Positions 1-11,897 of a stretch of 64,000 nt of DNA are shown here, piece by piece. The position numbers and the translations under genes are program-made. Numbering within the stretch: position 1 is the first letter of the stretch; each line of letters starts with the position of its first letter. Below the pieces are notes generated by a model. It had not been told where the DNA came from. It saw nothing but the letters and a program-made list of their open reading frames with translations, and searched no databases. This DNA comes from Pisolithus tinctorius (taxonomy: Eukaryota; Basidiomycota; Agaricomycetes; Boletales; Pisolithaceae), in the NCBI GenBank assembly GCA_024663395.1, contig JANFAH010000007.1:496001-560000 (forward strand). Direction: 5' to 3'.

Positions 1-175
1 CCTCCAGCTGGGCGGCCTCTACCCTTGCGGCCTTGCGCCGCTTGCACTTGGCCATCTTAGCCCGAATGTCAGCTTCTTCATCGTCGCTGGTAATCTGGAG
101 CTCGGGTGTGGTGGCTTTTTGGAGACTGGATGGGTCATTGGATTCATGCAGAGAGACTTGATGAGTAGAAGACAT
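1..175 (-). CDS. Partial gag-like charged ORF, antisense to the adjacent LTR element
   Basis: Seen: an ORF starts at ATG 175 on the minus strand and stays open to the window edge (58 codons). It begins MSSTHQVSLHESND, has an acidic DDEEAD patch, then a Lys/Arg/Ala/Glu-rich stretch that looks like the start of a charged helix or coiled coil. Its stop lies outside the window. Known, from memory only: short charged ORFs of this style are abundant beside LTR elements in Agaricomycetes genomes. Oddity: the neighbouring polypurine tract and LTR (302-802) read on the plus strand, so this ORF is antisense at the element's 3' end. It may be an antisense gene of the element or part of another inserted element. 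Function unknown. Confidence 0.5.
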   Translation of the reverse strand, partial: MSSTHQVSLHESNDPSSLQKATTPELQITSDDEEADIRAKMAKCKRRKAARVEAAQLE

Positions 176-315
176 GATGGAGGGTCAGGGGAAAGCAGTC
201 TTCGCTAAGACGCACCTTTTTAACCCTGGGGAACATGTGTTCTACCAACGCAGCGACTGCCGACCTCGTGTACCTTAGGGCAGGTCTCGAGGGCTCGACC
301 CTAAGGAGGGGATAC
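176..315 (+). other. 3' end of an LTR element entering from the left, with polypurine tract
   Basis: Noncoding 140 bp ending in a purine-rich tract (ctaaggaggggata, about 301-314) directly before the LTR start at 316. The same tract type precedes the LTRs at 27726 and 40684, so I read this as the plus-strand priming site of an element whose body lies left of the window. Confidence 0.6.
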
Positions 316-802
316 TGTCATATACCAAGAAACCCTTGGTTCGGTCTTAGGTTCTGAACACCGGGTCAATACCGAATGCCGAGGCAAGGTCTGTTTTCTT
401 ACTGTACTTTTCTAGTTAGTCTTTGTACTGCCCTCACTTGTGCCGAGGCAGTGTCTGTCTTCAGCTCTCCGATCCCTGCCTTCTCGTTTAACCTTTAGTT
501 AGTTCCTTACACAGCTATTTAGTTCCTCACTGGTAACACCAGCCTTCGGGTTGCCGGTCTTCGGTATATATACTCTACGTATGTTGTACTTAGTCCCTCA
601 GTCTGAATATCAACTTAGTTCACCCCAAGCCTCCAAGCTTAAGCCCGAGTTGACTCTCGGCTTTCGCTCCTGATCCCCCTTGGCTTTCTCTGACTTCAAC
701 CTGGCTTGCACAAGGGTCTAGCGCACGAGCTAAGACCAAGGGTTGTTGCCCCCGGTGCTCGGCCTTTGGCCTTCGACCCCCGTCCCAGTCACAGACTTAA
801 CA
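316..802 (+). mobile_element. LTR-A (487 bp), 3' LTR of the left element
   Basis: Begins TGTCATATACC right after a polypurine tract and ends CAGACTTAACA. A TATA box (tatatata, 565-572) is followed about 35 bp later by the motif cagtctgaatatcaacttag, shared with the C and G LTR families at the same relative place. The 3' flank is the protease relic of Ty3 remnant A. No target duplication can be tested because the other end is outside the window. Confidence 0.65.
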
Positions 803-1044
803 ATCAACACTCTTTTATCCCATACTTGGTCTCACCAATCTGACTCTGGCTCTTCAATGGAATGTCCACTTTTACTATAACCCAAGCAGTAGATGTCAAT
901 ATCTGCTTTGCATCTGGTGATGTCACACCAGTAACCCTGTATCTAGCCCTGTTGGATTCTGAGTGTAAGATAGTCCTCAGACATGACTGGCTCACCTGAT
1001 ACAATCCATTGATTGATTGGGTACTGGGCAGTCTAACATTCCAG
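803..1044 (+). pseudogene. Ty3 protease domain fragment
   Basis: Conceptual reading, with one frameshift near 860, gives a retropepsin-like tail: ITQAVDV, FASGDVTPVTLYL, then YNPLIDWVLGSLTFQ. The segment between protease and RT in basidiomycete gypsy elements of this type commonly has a 'NPLIDW' motif (family knowledge). The DSGA active-site part is missing because the fragment begins downstream of it. A TGA/stop before YNPL and the frameshift make it non-functional. It continues at 3719 after element B1. Confidence 0.7.
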
Positions 1045-1447
1045 TGTCACACACCAAAGGTGTTGTGGACATGGTTACAGCTGACTCTGCCTAGCTTGTC
1101 AATGAGTTGCACACAATGCCCATGCATGCAGATGAAGACTAAAGGCCTCATGTGTAGAAAGACTGCCAGACATGAGCAGTCATCCTTCACACAAGAATGA
1201 GTTGTCAGTGCTAAAGAGAAAAGAGGAAGCAAGTTAAGCATGCATTAAAGGTTTTTAGCACCTGTGTATGGCATTCCAGTTTTCATCATATCTCCACCAT
1301 TTCCAAAGATATCAACTCCATTCTCACACTCACTTAAAGTGCTCAGCCCCACGATTCTTCCTTCCAAATTTGGAGAGGATCCTTGCACCCTATGCATTTC
1401 TACAGCACTCCATCCATCAGACACTCATTTCACTAAGTCCATCAATC

Positions 1448-1927
1448 ATGGCCACCTCTTTGTTGATCATCTCACTTGTCTCATTTGCCAGAGACAGTGG
1501 CTATGTATATCTGCCAGGCATTCCCACCAGCTTCCGTCCTGAAGCCCCCTGGTTCATCCCATCATTGTCAGCCCTGTCTCATCCCATGCAGCTTGGTCAG
1601 CATGTTCTCCTTGTCAGTATGACTTCCAGAAGGATGTTTTTTGGTTGCCTCAGGTCTGTCACTTGGTTAGAAAGGTCTTATGTGGTTGTTTCAGTCTCCC
1701 TGGTGGATGAAGCATATGGATCATTCCTCCCTGCTCCCTGCACCATCTTTATTCCAGTCTCATCCATCATTCTTCCTGCATTGCAACAGCTGCAGCATAA
1801 TCTACTGTTCTCCAGCCTCCCTGATTGCATTCATGATGAGTATGACATGCATCTTGCCTTCTTACTGCAAGGTCCAGCAGAAGACATCCCCCCTTCTCCT
1901 CCTCCTCCATCAAAGCCCTGTCCATGA
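1448..1927 (+). CDS. Element-B ORF, copy 1 (159 aa, unknown function)
   Basis: ATG 1448 to TGA 1927, exactly 480 bp, as in the other three copies. The protein has no family I recognise. Visible features: YLPGIPTSF near residue 20, a beta-rich-looking core around VLLVSMTSRRMFFG and LERSYVVVSV, EAYGSFLPAPC in the middle, an amphipathic stretch LPALQQLQHNLL, and an acidic then proline-rich tail (PSPPPPSKP). This copy has several Arg-to-Cys/His/Trp changes (CGN codons lost by CpG decay) but no stop or indel. The ORF is also open upstream, but a 1-nt indel just before this ATG in copy 4 argues for this start. Confidence 0.6.
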   Translation: MATSLLIISLVSFARDSGYVYLPGIPTSFRPEAPWFIPSLSALSHPMQLGQHVLLVSMTSRRMFFGCLRSVTWLERSYVVVSVSLVDEAYGSFLPAPCTIFIPVSSIILPALQQLQHNLLFSSLPDCIHDEYDMHLAFLLQGPAEDIPPSPPPPSKPCP

Positions 1928-2180
1928 AGCTTTTGTTAACTTCACTGAGAGGATGAAAGGGTGGGAGACATGATCACCTATGCTCCTGTTGCCCCACAGA
2001 CCCCCAACACCCTAGCCCCCTTTGACACCTGACTCATGCCCTTCAGTTCTGGAATTAATACTTCCCTATCTGGAAACACCATCCATCTGTCATGCCATCT
2101 TTGGATCTAGAGATGTCTCCACCAAGATCTGACTTGCATTGCCACCCCCTAATGTGATATCAGTGCACTTACTCAGTTTC

Positions 2181-3063
2181 TGTCATATCCATGACTCTCG
2201 GACTCGGTCCCAGTCCAGTCTGAACCCCTAGCCCCTGTCTCCAGTCAAGCCCAGTCCTAGTCCAGCCTAGAGAACTCTACTCCAGCCCTAGGAAACCCAA
2301 CTCTGGTCTAAATAACTTAAGTCCAGTGTTTTACCCCTATCTCCAGTCCATTCCAGCCTCCCGGCCTTGTGCTGCTCCACCCTGGTCCTCCCAGGTCCAT
2401 GTCTGGGTCACCCAGACATAACTCCAGTCTGTTTTCCTTTGTTTGTGCTATACTTATTCTTGTCCTTTTGTCTAACTCTGCTTACTGTACAAATCCTGTG
2501 TCTGACCCCAGTATGCCGGTCACCTGGACTTTGGCTATTAGCCTCTGCATAGCCACTGTGGCTATTCACTCTCTTACTAATCTTCTTGCTAATAGCTTAT
2601 TAACAAGTCTGGCTCTATGTTCGTTATCCTGGACTGGCCTTGTGTATTTAACCCCTGTACATACTTCATAGCACCTCAGTCAGAATATCAATTAAGTATT
2701 ACCCTCAACTCCTGTACTACACCCTGAGACTACTCTTTAGCTAAGGCTGAGCCTTAGGCTATCCCTGGCCCCTGCCCTGGACCTCTCCCTGGCTTGCATA
2801 AGGGTACAGCACATAAGCTGAGACCAAGGGAGGTAGATCCAACCCCAGACCAGCTTCCCCTTGTGTGCACTCCAAGACCGGTCAGTTTCCCACGCTACCG
2901 GCCTTAAGTCTGGTCCTCTGGACTTAGCCCCTAACCTCTGGCCTCAACTCCAGTCCAACTGGACTTGGCCCCTGTCTCCTGGCCTTGACTTTGGTCAGTC
3001 AGACTTAGCCCCTGTCACCTGGTCTTGAAGCCCAGTCACCTGAGGGTAAACCTGTACTTGACA
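2181..3063 (+). mobile_element. Solo LTR of family C, copy C1 (nested in B1)
   Basis: Begins TGTCATATCCATGACTC and ends TACTTGACA; flanked by gtttc / gttcc (5-bp duplication with one change). The uninterrupted sequence in B copy 3 (tcagtttctgactcc, near 29090) confirms the empty site. 883 bp, CpG-poor compared with C2, C5 and C6. Confidence 0.85.
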
Positions 3064-3718
3064 GTTCCTGACTCCATTTGACTTGTTCTGTGATATTTTG
3101 ACTATCCTTGACTTGTTCATTGCCAATACTTACCAATCTTTTTTGCTTGCTTACTTTTCATTTCTTGCTTACTCATCATGATTACTCAGTCCTTACTCAT
3201 TACTTACCAGGTGTTTGTGCCTTGTTTGTCACAAGCTGTGCTCCCCCCGCAGTATATAAACCCCCATGTACTTAGCAACCCCCAAGTGAACCAGAAGCCA
3301 TTCACTCAGCAGTCAGTCAGTTCTTCTCAGCATAACTCATCATCAACAGTTGAGGCTCATTTGGAAGAGTCTATCTGCCATCCTTCATCATCTGAAGTAT
3401 CATCTGTGCTTTGTCAGCACACCTGCTTAGTCATCCATCTACTCCTGCATAACTTGTTGATGACTTGCGCTAGGAGTCCTTTTGGCTGAACACCTCTGCT
3501 CTGTTCAGCATCCCCTTCTCAATCAGCATTCATTCATCCTCTCCTGCATAACTCATCAACGACTTGCACCAGGAGCACCTCCACTTGAAGTCCCCCCCCA
3601 CATTTAGGTTTTTCTGCACTCCAGATTCCACAGAGGCAAACCACCACTCGCTCTTATTTGTCTTTTGTGTTGGATTTGTTTGGTTTTCACCAGCTTTCCA
3701 CACTTTGACTCACACCAG

Positions 3719-5773
3719 ACTCCTGCACAAGGAATGCCAACCCTGTCAACACCCCCTGTGAGCCCAGTCTCCACTGGCCTCCCTGACTCTGGTCCTAGTG
3801 ACCAACCTGGCCTTGTGCCATCTGTACCAGTCTCTGACTCCCTGGCTTGCACCCCCTTGAAGGCCCCTCTCATTTCCCTAATCAATGCAGCCACCTTTGT
3901 GTGCACCTGCAAACTTGAAGGGTCTGTCCAGTTCCAACTTCAGCTCTGCCCCTCAGACTCAGCTCAAGCATGGTCAGCCTCAGCTTGCCCTCCTCCAGCC
4001 TTACCCAATGTACCCAAGAGTACCATGATTTTGCTGATGTCTTCAGTAAAGCCAGGGCCTTGGCACTCCCGCCTCACTGGGAGTATGACCTGAAAATAGA
4101 GCTTGAAGAAGGAACAACCCCACCATTAGGCACCATTTACTTGCTGTCCCTGGTCAAGCTCCAAGCTCTCCAGACCTTCATTGATGAGAACCTCACCACT
4201 GGTTTCATTCAGCCTACCTCTTCCCCCTATGCTGCACTGGTCCTCTTTGTCAAAAAGAAGGATGGCTCCCTCCAGCTCTGTGTAGACTTCTGTGGCCTCA
4301 ACAAAATCACTAAGAAAGACCACTACCCACTCCCACTCATCTCTGACCTCTTAGATTCACCAAGCTGAGCCAAGATCCATACTAAAATTGATCACCATCT
4401 TGTCTGGATTGCCCTGGGTGATGAATGGAAGACCACATTCTGGACTTGGTATGGTTCTTATGAGTGGTTAGTGATGCCCTTCAGTCTCACCAATGCCCCA
4501 GCTGCCTTCCAATGCTTCGTGAACACCATCTTTGCAAATATGTTGGATGTATGCATAGTTGTCTACTTAGATGACATCCTAATCTACTCCAGAGATAAGG
4601 AGTCCCACAAGCAGCATGTCCAAGAGGTGCTCCACTGGCTTTGGCTTCATGGCCTTTATGTGAAGCTGGAGAAATGTGAGTTTCACTTGGACTTGGTCAA
4701 ATACCTCAGTTTCCACCTCTCCCCCCTGCTGGCCTCACAATGTCCAAGGAGAAAGTCCAGACCATCTGTGATTGGCCTGAACCTCACAAGGTCAAGGACA
4801 TACAATCCTTCCTCAGCTTCACTAACTTCTATTGCCAGTTCATCTTTAATTACTTGGACATCATTGTACCACTGACTTGGCTTACCCACAAGGGGGCTCC
4901 TTGGAACTTCTCTGAGGAGTGCTGTTGGTCATTCAATAACCTCAAGGCCACCTTCACCACTGCACTGGTCTCAACTCATTTCATCCCCAGGGTCCCCATT
5001 ACTGTTGAGACCAATGCATCTGACTATGCCATTGCCAGCATTCTACCCATCACCTGTGGCAACAGCCAGATACATCTGGTCACTTTCTACTCCCAAACCC
5101 TAACCACCCTGGAGTTGAACTATGATACCCACGATAAGGAATTGCTTGCAATCTTTGAAGTGTTCTGGACCTGGCACCACTATCTTGAGGGCTTGGCCTC
5201 ACTGGTCAACATTGTTACCAATCACAAGAATCTTGAGTACTTCTCTACCTCTAAAGTACTCACCCACTGCCAAGCTTGCTGGTCAGAATTCCTGTCTCAG
5301 TTCAATATGGTCATCAGATTCAGACCCAGTAGGCTTGGGGCTAAGCCCAATGCCCTAACTAGATGATGGGACATCTACCCCAAAGAGGGGGATAGTGGCT
5401 ATGCCCAAGTGAACCCACAAAACCTGAGACTGGTCTTCACCTAGGAGCAGCTAGCAGTTTCGCTTTGTGCAACCTACCTCGAGTACCTGGTCTTACAAGC
5501 AGTCACACTAATGGATATAGAAAAACTACACAATGATATCCTGACTGCACTGCTGGACGACCCAGTCTCACAAATCCACCTGTCCAACATGTCTGATCCC
5601 CAGTGGTCAGTAGATGACACTGGCTTCCTTCAGCTCAATGGAAGGATCTACATGCCAGACTCAAATGATCTGCACCTTAGGGTCTTGTGGCTTAAGCATG
5701 ACCACCCCCTGTCCAGCCACTTTGGCCAAAACCAAACCCTAGAGCTCATTCAGCGTGAATATACCTGGCCCAG
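3719..5773 (+). pseudogene. Ty3 reverse transcriptase - RNase H - integrase N-terminus remnant
   Basis: Pieces in three frames. Protease-RT linker (3719-3980); RT start [12 protein letters not shown] (about 4017), [24 protein letters not shown], a stop at 4366-4368, then MPFSLTNAPAAFQ and the catalytic YLDDIL box (about 4564). After a frameshift near 4740 come the connection and RNase H: DWPEPHKVKDIQSFL, ETNASDYAIASIL, the HDKELLAI motif, and ALTR followed by TGA at 5365-5367, where the family has Arg (CGA to TGA). The C-terminus includes MDIEKLHNDI and the integrase HH part (LKHDHPLSSHFGQNQTLELI) ending at REYTWP. Inactive. Confidence 0.85.
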
Positions 5774-6675
5774 TGTCATATCCATGACTCTCAGACTCGG
5801 ACTCAGTCCAGTCCGGACCCCTAGCCCCTATCTCCGGTCAAGTCCGGTCCTAGTCCAGCCTAGAAAACCCAATCCCGGCCCTAGATAACTCAACTCCGGC
5901 CTGCATAACTCAAGTCCATTGTTTTACCCCTATCTCCGGTCCATTTCGGCCTCCCGGCCTTGCGCTGCTCCACCCTGGTCCTCCTAGGTCTATGTCCGGG
6001 TCACCCGGACATAACTCTGGTCTGTTTCCCTTTGTTTGTACTATATTTAGTCTAGCCCGTTCATCTGACTTTGCTTACTGTACGAATCCTGTGTCTGACC
6101 CCAGTATGCTGGTCACCCGGACTTGGGCTATTAGCCTCAGCACAGCCACTGTGGCTATCCACTCTCTTGCTAATCATCTTGCTAATAGCTTATTCACAAG
6201 TCTGGCTTCATGTTTGTTACTCCGGACTGGCCTCATGTATTTAACCCCTGTACATACTTCGTAGCACCCTCAGTCAGAATATCAACTTAGTATTACCCTC
6301 AACTCCATGTTACCCCTTGATCTACTCTATAGCTAAGGCCAAGCCTTAAGCTATCCCCGACCCCTGTCCCGGACCTCTCCCTGGCTTGCATAAGGGTACA
6401 GCACATAAGCTGAGACCAAGGGAGGTAGATCCAACCCTGGACTGGCTTCCCCTTGTGCGCACTCCAACACCGGTCGGTTTCCCACGCTACCGGTCTTATT
6501 CCCACGCTCCCGGCCTTAAGTCTGGTCCTCCGGACTTGGCCCCTGACCTCTGGCCTTAACTCCAGTCCAACCGGACTTGGCCCCTGTCTCCCGGCCTTGA
6601 CTTTGGCCACTTGGACTTAGCCCCTGTCACCCAGTCTTGAAGCCCGGTCACCCGAGGGTAAACCCATACTTCACA
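5774..6675 (+). mobile_element. LTR of family C, copy C2 (5' LTR of element C)
   Basis: 902 bp, TGTCATATCCATGAC to ATACTTCACA. Contains a TATA-like box (gtatttaacccctg, about 6236) followed by cagtcagaatatcaacttag. The sequence after it is not Ty3 remnant A, so this is not a simple solo LTR in A. Confidence 0.75.
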
Positions 6676-7828
6676 GTATATTCTGACTCACACTTGTGCA
6701 AGTCACTTCATCATGTCTAGGTCCTGCTCTAGAGCCCCTACCCATGACCTTGCCCATTGGGACTCATCGGAATACCTCTCATCTGACTCCGGAGCCCAGC
6801 CTGGAGATCTCTGCTGAAGCAGAGAGGTAGCTGGTGCCCCTCGGCACTCTGCACACCCCCAGGTTGCATTACCCCTGACACTATGTTCCTAGTGGTCAAA
6901 ACTTAATGCATCCATTCCCTCACTCCTGACCCCTGCCTGCCACTCATTTCTTCCTGACTCCGGACCGGCCATGTCAACCCCTGAGTTGGACTCACCATCT
7001 GGACTCACCACCAACCTGGGTACACACCTCAGCCCACTTCCAAGTTGGAGTTACTCTCCAGACTTGCCCCTGAGCTGGCCTCAACAACCGGACTCACTTC
7101 TGTTAGCTCCCCCAAGCCATCTCTGACCTCTGGCTGGTCACCCTGGTCTTCATCTCAGTCCTTACCTCAGTCATCCCAGCACTCCAGCCCAGCTGTCTTC
7201 ATCCGGTTCTACTGTACTGAACACTGGGATCTCATCACTCATTTGACCTCCTGACTCCCCAATGTTGGTCTTCAGACCTCTGTGCACCTCTGGTGCAACC
7301 CCCAGGCCCAGACTTGGCCGGTCCCGGCCCTCAATGCCTTCCCTGTTCCCCATTGGCACTCAGCTTCAGCAGTTTTTGGGTCTGGTCTCCACCCTTGGCC
7401 TTCACTACACCAGCCTTGGAGCCCTGGACCCCCTTTCTGGTCTCTGGACTGTCTGTTACTGGCCTGTCCGGCCTTGGTTGGCTTGTCCACACTCACCCGG
7501 ACTTGCCTGAAGCCTCTTTGCCACTTCCTCTGGCATCCCACCCTTCATTACTGGCCATTCCAGCCTTGGTCTCGGTTGGCCTCTCCACCCAGACCTCTCT
7601 AGGCCTGTTACTAGGTCTTAGACTGGTCCTGGATTTCCTCGGACCCTCCTGTCCCTCACAGACCCATCCCAGGTCTCCTGTCCATTGTCCCGGTCCTGCA
7701 CTAGTCACCTCAGCCTCAGGATGGTGCTTGTCCTTTGAACTTGCACCAGGCCTCAGCTCTGGTGGTCTTAGCTAGTGCATGACACCTCCATTTCGGTCTA
7801 GGACCAGTCTGCCAGCCCTCTGGCCCTT
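6676..7828 (+). other. Element C internal region, 5' part; possible gag start relic
   Basis: Pyrimidine-rich, Pro/Leu/Ser-biased sequence built from short variants of ctggtctcc, ccggcctt and ggactc. A short ORF at 6713-6817 (MSRSCSRAPTHDLAHWDSSE) reads like the start of a gypsy gag but stops after 34 codons. The longer ORFs here look like by-products of base composition. I see no other gene. Confidence 0.4.
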
Positions 7829-8710
7829 TGTGAAGTACAGGTTTACCCTCGGGTGACAGGGGCCAAGTCCGAGTGGCCAGAATCAAGGCTGGGAGACAGG
7901 GGCCAAGTCCGGTTGGACCGGAGTTAAGGCCGGAGGTCAGGGGCTAAGTCCGGAGGACCGGACTTAAGGCCGGGAGTGCGGGAATAAGACCGGTAGCGTG
8001 GGAAACTGACCGGTGTTGGAGTGCGCACAAGGGGAAGCCGGTCCAGGGTTGGATCTACCTCCCTTGGTCTCAGCTTATGTGCTGTACCCTTATGCAAGCC
8101 GGGGAGAGGTCTGGGACAGGGGCCGGGGATAGCTTAAGGCTCGGCCTTAGCTATAGAGTAGTCTTGGGGTGTAGTATGGAGCTGAGGGTAATACTAAGTT
8201 GATATTCTGACTGAGGGTGCTACGAAGTATGTACAGGGGTTAAATACATGAGGCTGGTCCGGGATAATGAACATAGAGCTGGACTTGTTAATAAGCTATT
8301 AGCAAGAAGATTAGCAAGAGAGTGGATAGCCATAGTGGCTGTGCCGAGGCTAATAGCCAAAGTCTGGGTGACCGGCATACCGGGGTCAGACACAGGATTT
8401 GTACAGTAAGCAAAGTCAGATGAACAGGCTAGACTAAATATAGTACAAACAAAGGGAAACAGACCGGAGTTATGTCCGGGTGACCTGGACATAGACCTAG
8501 GAGGACCGGGGTGGAGCAGCACAAGGCTGGGAGGCCGAAATGGACCGGAGATAGGGGTAAAACACCGGACTTGAGTTATGCAGGCTGGAGTTGAGTTATC
8601 TAGGGCTGGGATTGGGTTTTCTAGGCTGGACTAGGACCAGACTTGACCAGAGATAGGGGCTAGGGGTCCAGACTGGACTGAGTCCAAGTCCAAGAGTCAT
8701 GGATATGACA
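7829..8710 (-). mobile_element. Solo LTR of family C, copy C3, reverse orientation
   Basis: TGTGAAGTACAGG to GGATATGACA on the plus strand, i.e. reverse complement of the C LTR. Perfect 5-bp duplication ccctt (7824-7828, 8711-8715). 882 bp. Confidence 0.9.
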
Positions 8711-11435
8711 CCCTTAGCCCAGTCCTGACCTCTTTTCCAGCCTCACTTTTCACTTAGAGGCACCCCCTGGGCATGCTAGCCCTTTGGACTTGCTCCTGAC
8801 CCCCAATTTTCAGTCTAGGACCGATCTGCCGGTCCTCTGGCCCCTATCCCAGTCCCTGACCTCACTTCCAGTCCTTTCCCTGTCCTCTGTCCACCCCAGG
8901 ATCCTAACCAGGTTAACAAGTTGGTAGCTTCGTACTCTGGAAGCCAGAACCGGTGGTCTCAGTTGAGACAAAACAATTAGAGTCTACCCCAGGATCCTAA
9001 CTGGGTCAACAAGTTGGTACTCTGGTACACCAGAAGCCAAAACTGGTGGTCTTGGTAGAGACAAATCAATTAGTGCTACACTCCAGTCCCCTTAGCAGTC
9101 CTCCTGACTTGTCCTGCCAGACCCATGGCTTTGCCAGGCTTTACAGCCCAGACTTGCCAGCTCCGGTCCCCTTGTGGCCCTGGCTTGTCCTGCCAAACCC
9201 TGCTGGACCCCCAACTTCCCTCGGACTCACCTGGCTGTTCAACCCTGGACTGGACTTGCTAACTCCAGTCCTCCTATTTGTGTCCACTTTGTCCCACCTC
9301 TGGACTCCCTTATGACCGGTCTCCTGAGTTCCAGTCTTCCCTCCTTCACTAGGCCTTATCACCTTTGTCCGGCCTGTCACCTCTGGACTCCCTTGTAGCC
9401 CCTGACCAGTCTTGCTGACTCCAGCCTTCTTTCTCTTTTCCAGTGTTTCATCACTGGGCTTCCTCATGTTCCCAGACTGGCCTTGCTCACTCTGGACTCG
9501 TTTCTTTTGGCCGGTCTCCCATCTCCGGCCTGCTTCGGACTCTGATGCCCCTTGGGTAGCTCTATGCTACTCCTCTGTCACTCATTTGGCCTTCGGGCCT
9601 CTCCCTCCTCCCAGAACTACCCCTGTCCTCTACCCAGTGCTATGGTCTTGACCTAGCACCTCTTTCCGGTCCTTGGTGGACCCAGCCTTGGTTCTCTCTC
9701 GGTCTCCGACCCCTGTTTTAACCGGCCTTGTCAACCCATTAGGAACTGAAGTATCTTGGTTGTAGGGAACCAACTAGCCCACTCAATAGGCACCCATTGG
9801 CAGCCGAGTGTAATGCAGTCACCTATCCCCACCTAATACTAAAGTTTGCTAACCCCCCTGACGTCAACCCTGCCTTGGAGCATGAATTTGCTTGCAAGAC
9901 ACCCCAGGCTTTGGCCCATCTGACAAACCCCCGACTCTGCCAGCCTGTTTCCCAGCTCACCCACTTGCCCTGGAACTTGTATGTTTGCGAGGCCCCTTCG
10001 GGTACCAGCTAACCCCTCACCTTCCCCTAACCATTGCCACTGTCACCCCACCATCGACTCCGGAACTCTGGTCCTACCCACTCTCTGGACTCCAGTCTTC
10101 ACTGGCCTTCTGGTTTCCCCTCAGGCTCTGGTTCCAGCCTTCATACCCTCACCTTTGACTCTGACACTCCCTACTATCCCTGTACCAGTCTGGCCTGCTC
10201 TGCCAGCCTTGTATCTCCGGTTTTAAAGCTTTTCCGGCCTTGAAAAAGCTCCCTGAAACTGGGCTTAACACCTGTTAAGCCGGTCTCGGCATTCTCAGTA
10301 CTCAGACTTACAACTCTGGTGGTAGTACTCCTACTACCCATCCAGTACTCTGCTCCATGGTCCTAGCCCATACCTCGTACCCCTGTAGACTTGGGAAGTC
10401 TACCCTAAGAGGGGGATAAGGGACCTCGCTAGTGACCTACTCTCTTCCAAACTCCTGTCTGCTACCTCTCCAGTGCCCTCAGCACAACCCCACTCGGTCC
10501 CTGCACACTGGTTCCCAGTTCCTTGGCCCAGTCCTTGCATACTGAAGCACTCCCGAACCACCTGCCCTGGGTTGCTCCCAGCCCCTGACATTTGTGTTGG
10601 TACTCCAGTCTCACTGTCTCAATGGTTCTTGGCCTCGGTGATTGTGTGTTCACTGGTCTCACTGGTCTTGGCCTCCTGTTGTCAGCCTTTCAGCTGGACA
10701 ACCCCTAGGCCTCACCCGGTCTCCAGACCCCCTGAACCGGTCCTCCAGTGGCCCTTTTGGCCTTCGGGCTTCTCACCACCAGAAAACCCACTTCCAACCA
10801 ACTCCGGACACCCCTAAACCAGACTCAACACACGGACTCCCCTCCTGCTGACATCCCTAGGCCTTCATTGAACCGGTCTCATGACCTGCTGGTCCCTGGT
10901 TCATTCCTGGCTATGTCAGGTCCTCTGGTCCTCATGCAAACTCAACTCTCGCTGTCCTAGACAGCCTCCCCAATCCCTTGCCAACCTCTGGAAGCCGTCC
11001 AGCCTGTTCCAAGGTGCTCGGCACTTGGGCTTGCCACTTCTGGCCTTGGGATTACACCTTGCTACCCCTGGTTACCCCGGTCTCAGTGTTAGCCCACCGG
11101 CCTACACTGTTTTGGCCTCTGGTTGTCAGCCCACCAGCTGGATGGCACCTCAGGTCATCTCTGACTACCCCAAGCCCCTCCGACACCTTCAGACTGGCCT
11201 CCAGCCATCCCCTCTGGCCCTGCCCAACTCCAGACCAGTCTCCCTTTGGATTTCCAGCCTTACAGCCCCATCCAGGTCAAGACTGGTCTCCCATAGCCTT
11301 TCTAACCCTTTCAGTCCTCACTGGCTCCCGACTGGACCCCACCTGGCTTTTCTAAGCCCCCCTGACCATTAGACCGGTCTCCAGTTGCCCCTTCTGGTCC
11401 TCTCTGGCCCTCAGACCGGTTCCTGGCCTTCCCGG
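8711..11435 (+). other. Element C internal region, middle part; no gene seen
   Basis: Continuation of the C/T-rich internal sequence. It contains a partly repeated phrase (ggatcctaac..aacaagttggta..ccagaa) at about 8900 and 8990, and a polypurine-like tract (ctaagagggggata, about 10401) that may mark an older degraded 3' end. Open frames are Pro/Leu/Ser-rich on the plus strand and are not supported as genes. Confidence 0.4.
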
Positions 11436-11897
11436 TGTAGGGAACGAGTTCGAGTTCCCTAGGAGAATCCGTCTTGGTCAGGAGTTTAGGGGTGGAAGGA
11501 CTTGTTTTATTTCTTGCCTTTGTTTTTGTGTTTGTACCCCTGGACTTGGTGACGAGCAGCCGCGTCGCTGACTAAGCGCGTGTGCTGTGTTCGCGCGAGT
11601 TCAGTTTACCATAAGAACAAGTACATGTCACAGGCCCTCAGTAGTAGGGTGATTTAGTCTTGCATTTCGGCAAGTTTTCGAAGTTAGATTTATTACTTTG
11701 GGGAGTACCCAAAGTGCCAGGAGGACTGGCAAGAGTATTAGACAGGCACAGCTAAGTATCTTTTTTTCTAGTTCGCATTTTTTACTTTTTTACTACACTT
11801 CTTTCTCCAGAGAGAACCTCCCTTTTGGGTTGAGCACTAAACTCGCCCATTACTGACTATTACCATTATAGGTATATCTATTTTACCTATTCCTACA
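11436..11897 (+). repeat. Element E 5' LTR
   Basis: TGTAGGGAACGAGTTC to TATTCCTACA. Two bases downstream lies TGGAGCCCACCGCGAGG, which starts with TGG as a tRNA primer site would; the tRNA is not identified. Confidence 0.85.

Larger units (their letters stand above)
1045..3714 (+). mobile_element. Element B copy 1 (contains a nested C LTR)
   Basis: Starts TGTCACACACCAAAGG and ends CACTTTGACTCACA; flanked by the 4-bp duplication ccag (1041-1044 and 3715-3718). Without the nested C LTR (2181-3063 plus 5 bp) it is about 1.78 kb, close to copies 2 and 3 (1,848 and 1,847 bp). It holds the 480-bp ORF at 1448-1927 and a TATA-like box (gtatataaacc, about 3252). It has lost most CpGs relative to copies 2 and 3. 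Confidence 0.85.
803..5773 (+). mobile_element. Decayed Ty3/gypsy remnant A, split by element B copy 1
   Basis: Plus-strand pol fragments in gypsy order: aspartic-protease end, RT, RNase H, start of the integrase zinc-binding region. The piece 1045-3714 plus one 4-bp duplication (ccag) is a later insertion; removing it restores the reading through LTFQ into TPAQGM. The left side is cut at LTR-A inside the protease and the right side at the C LTR (5774), immediately after the REYTWP motif of the integrase N-terminus. Many frameshifts and stops, and strong CpG depletion, indicate an old copy. Confidence 0.85.

Noticed and set aside
8220..8522. A 90-100-aa ORF present in all C LTR copies (also 2369, 5992, 60900)
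   Set aside because: It spans the TATA region of the LTR, and copies stay open mainly because the LTRs are similar and pyrimidine-rich. Unlike the B ORF there is no diverged copy showing frame constraint.
7045..11372. Many Pro/Leu/Ser-rich ORFs on the plus strand
   Set aside because: They follow from C/T-rich base composition, overlap in several frames, and show no domain.
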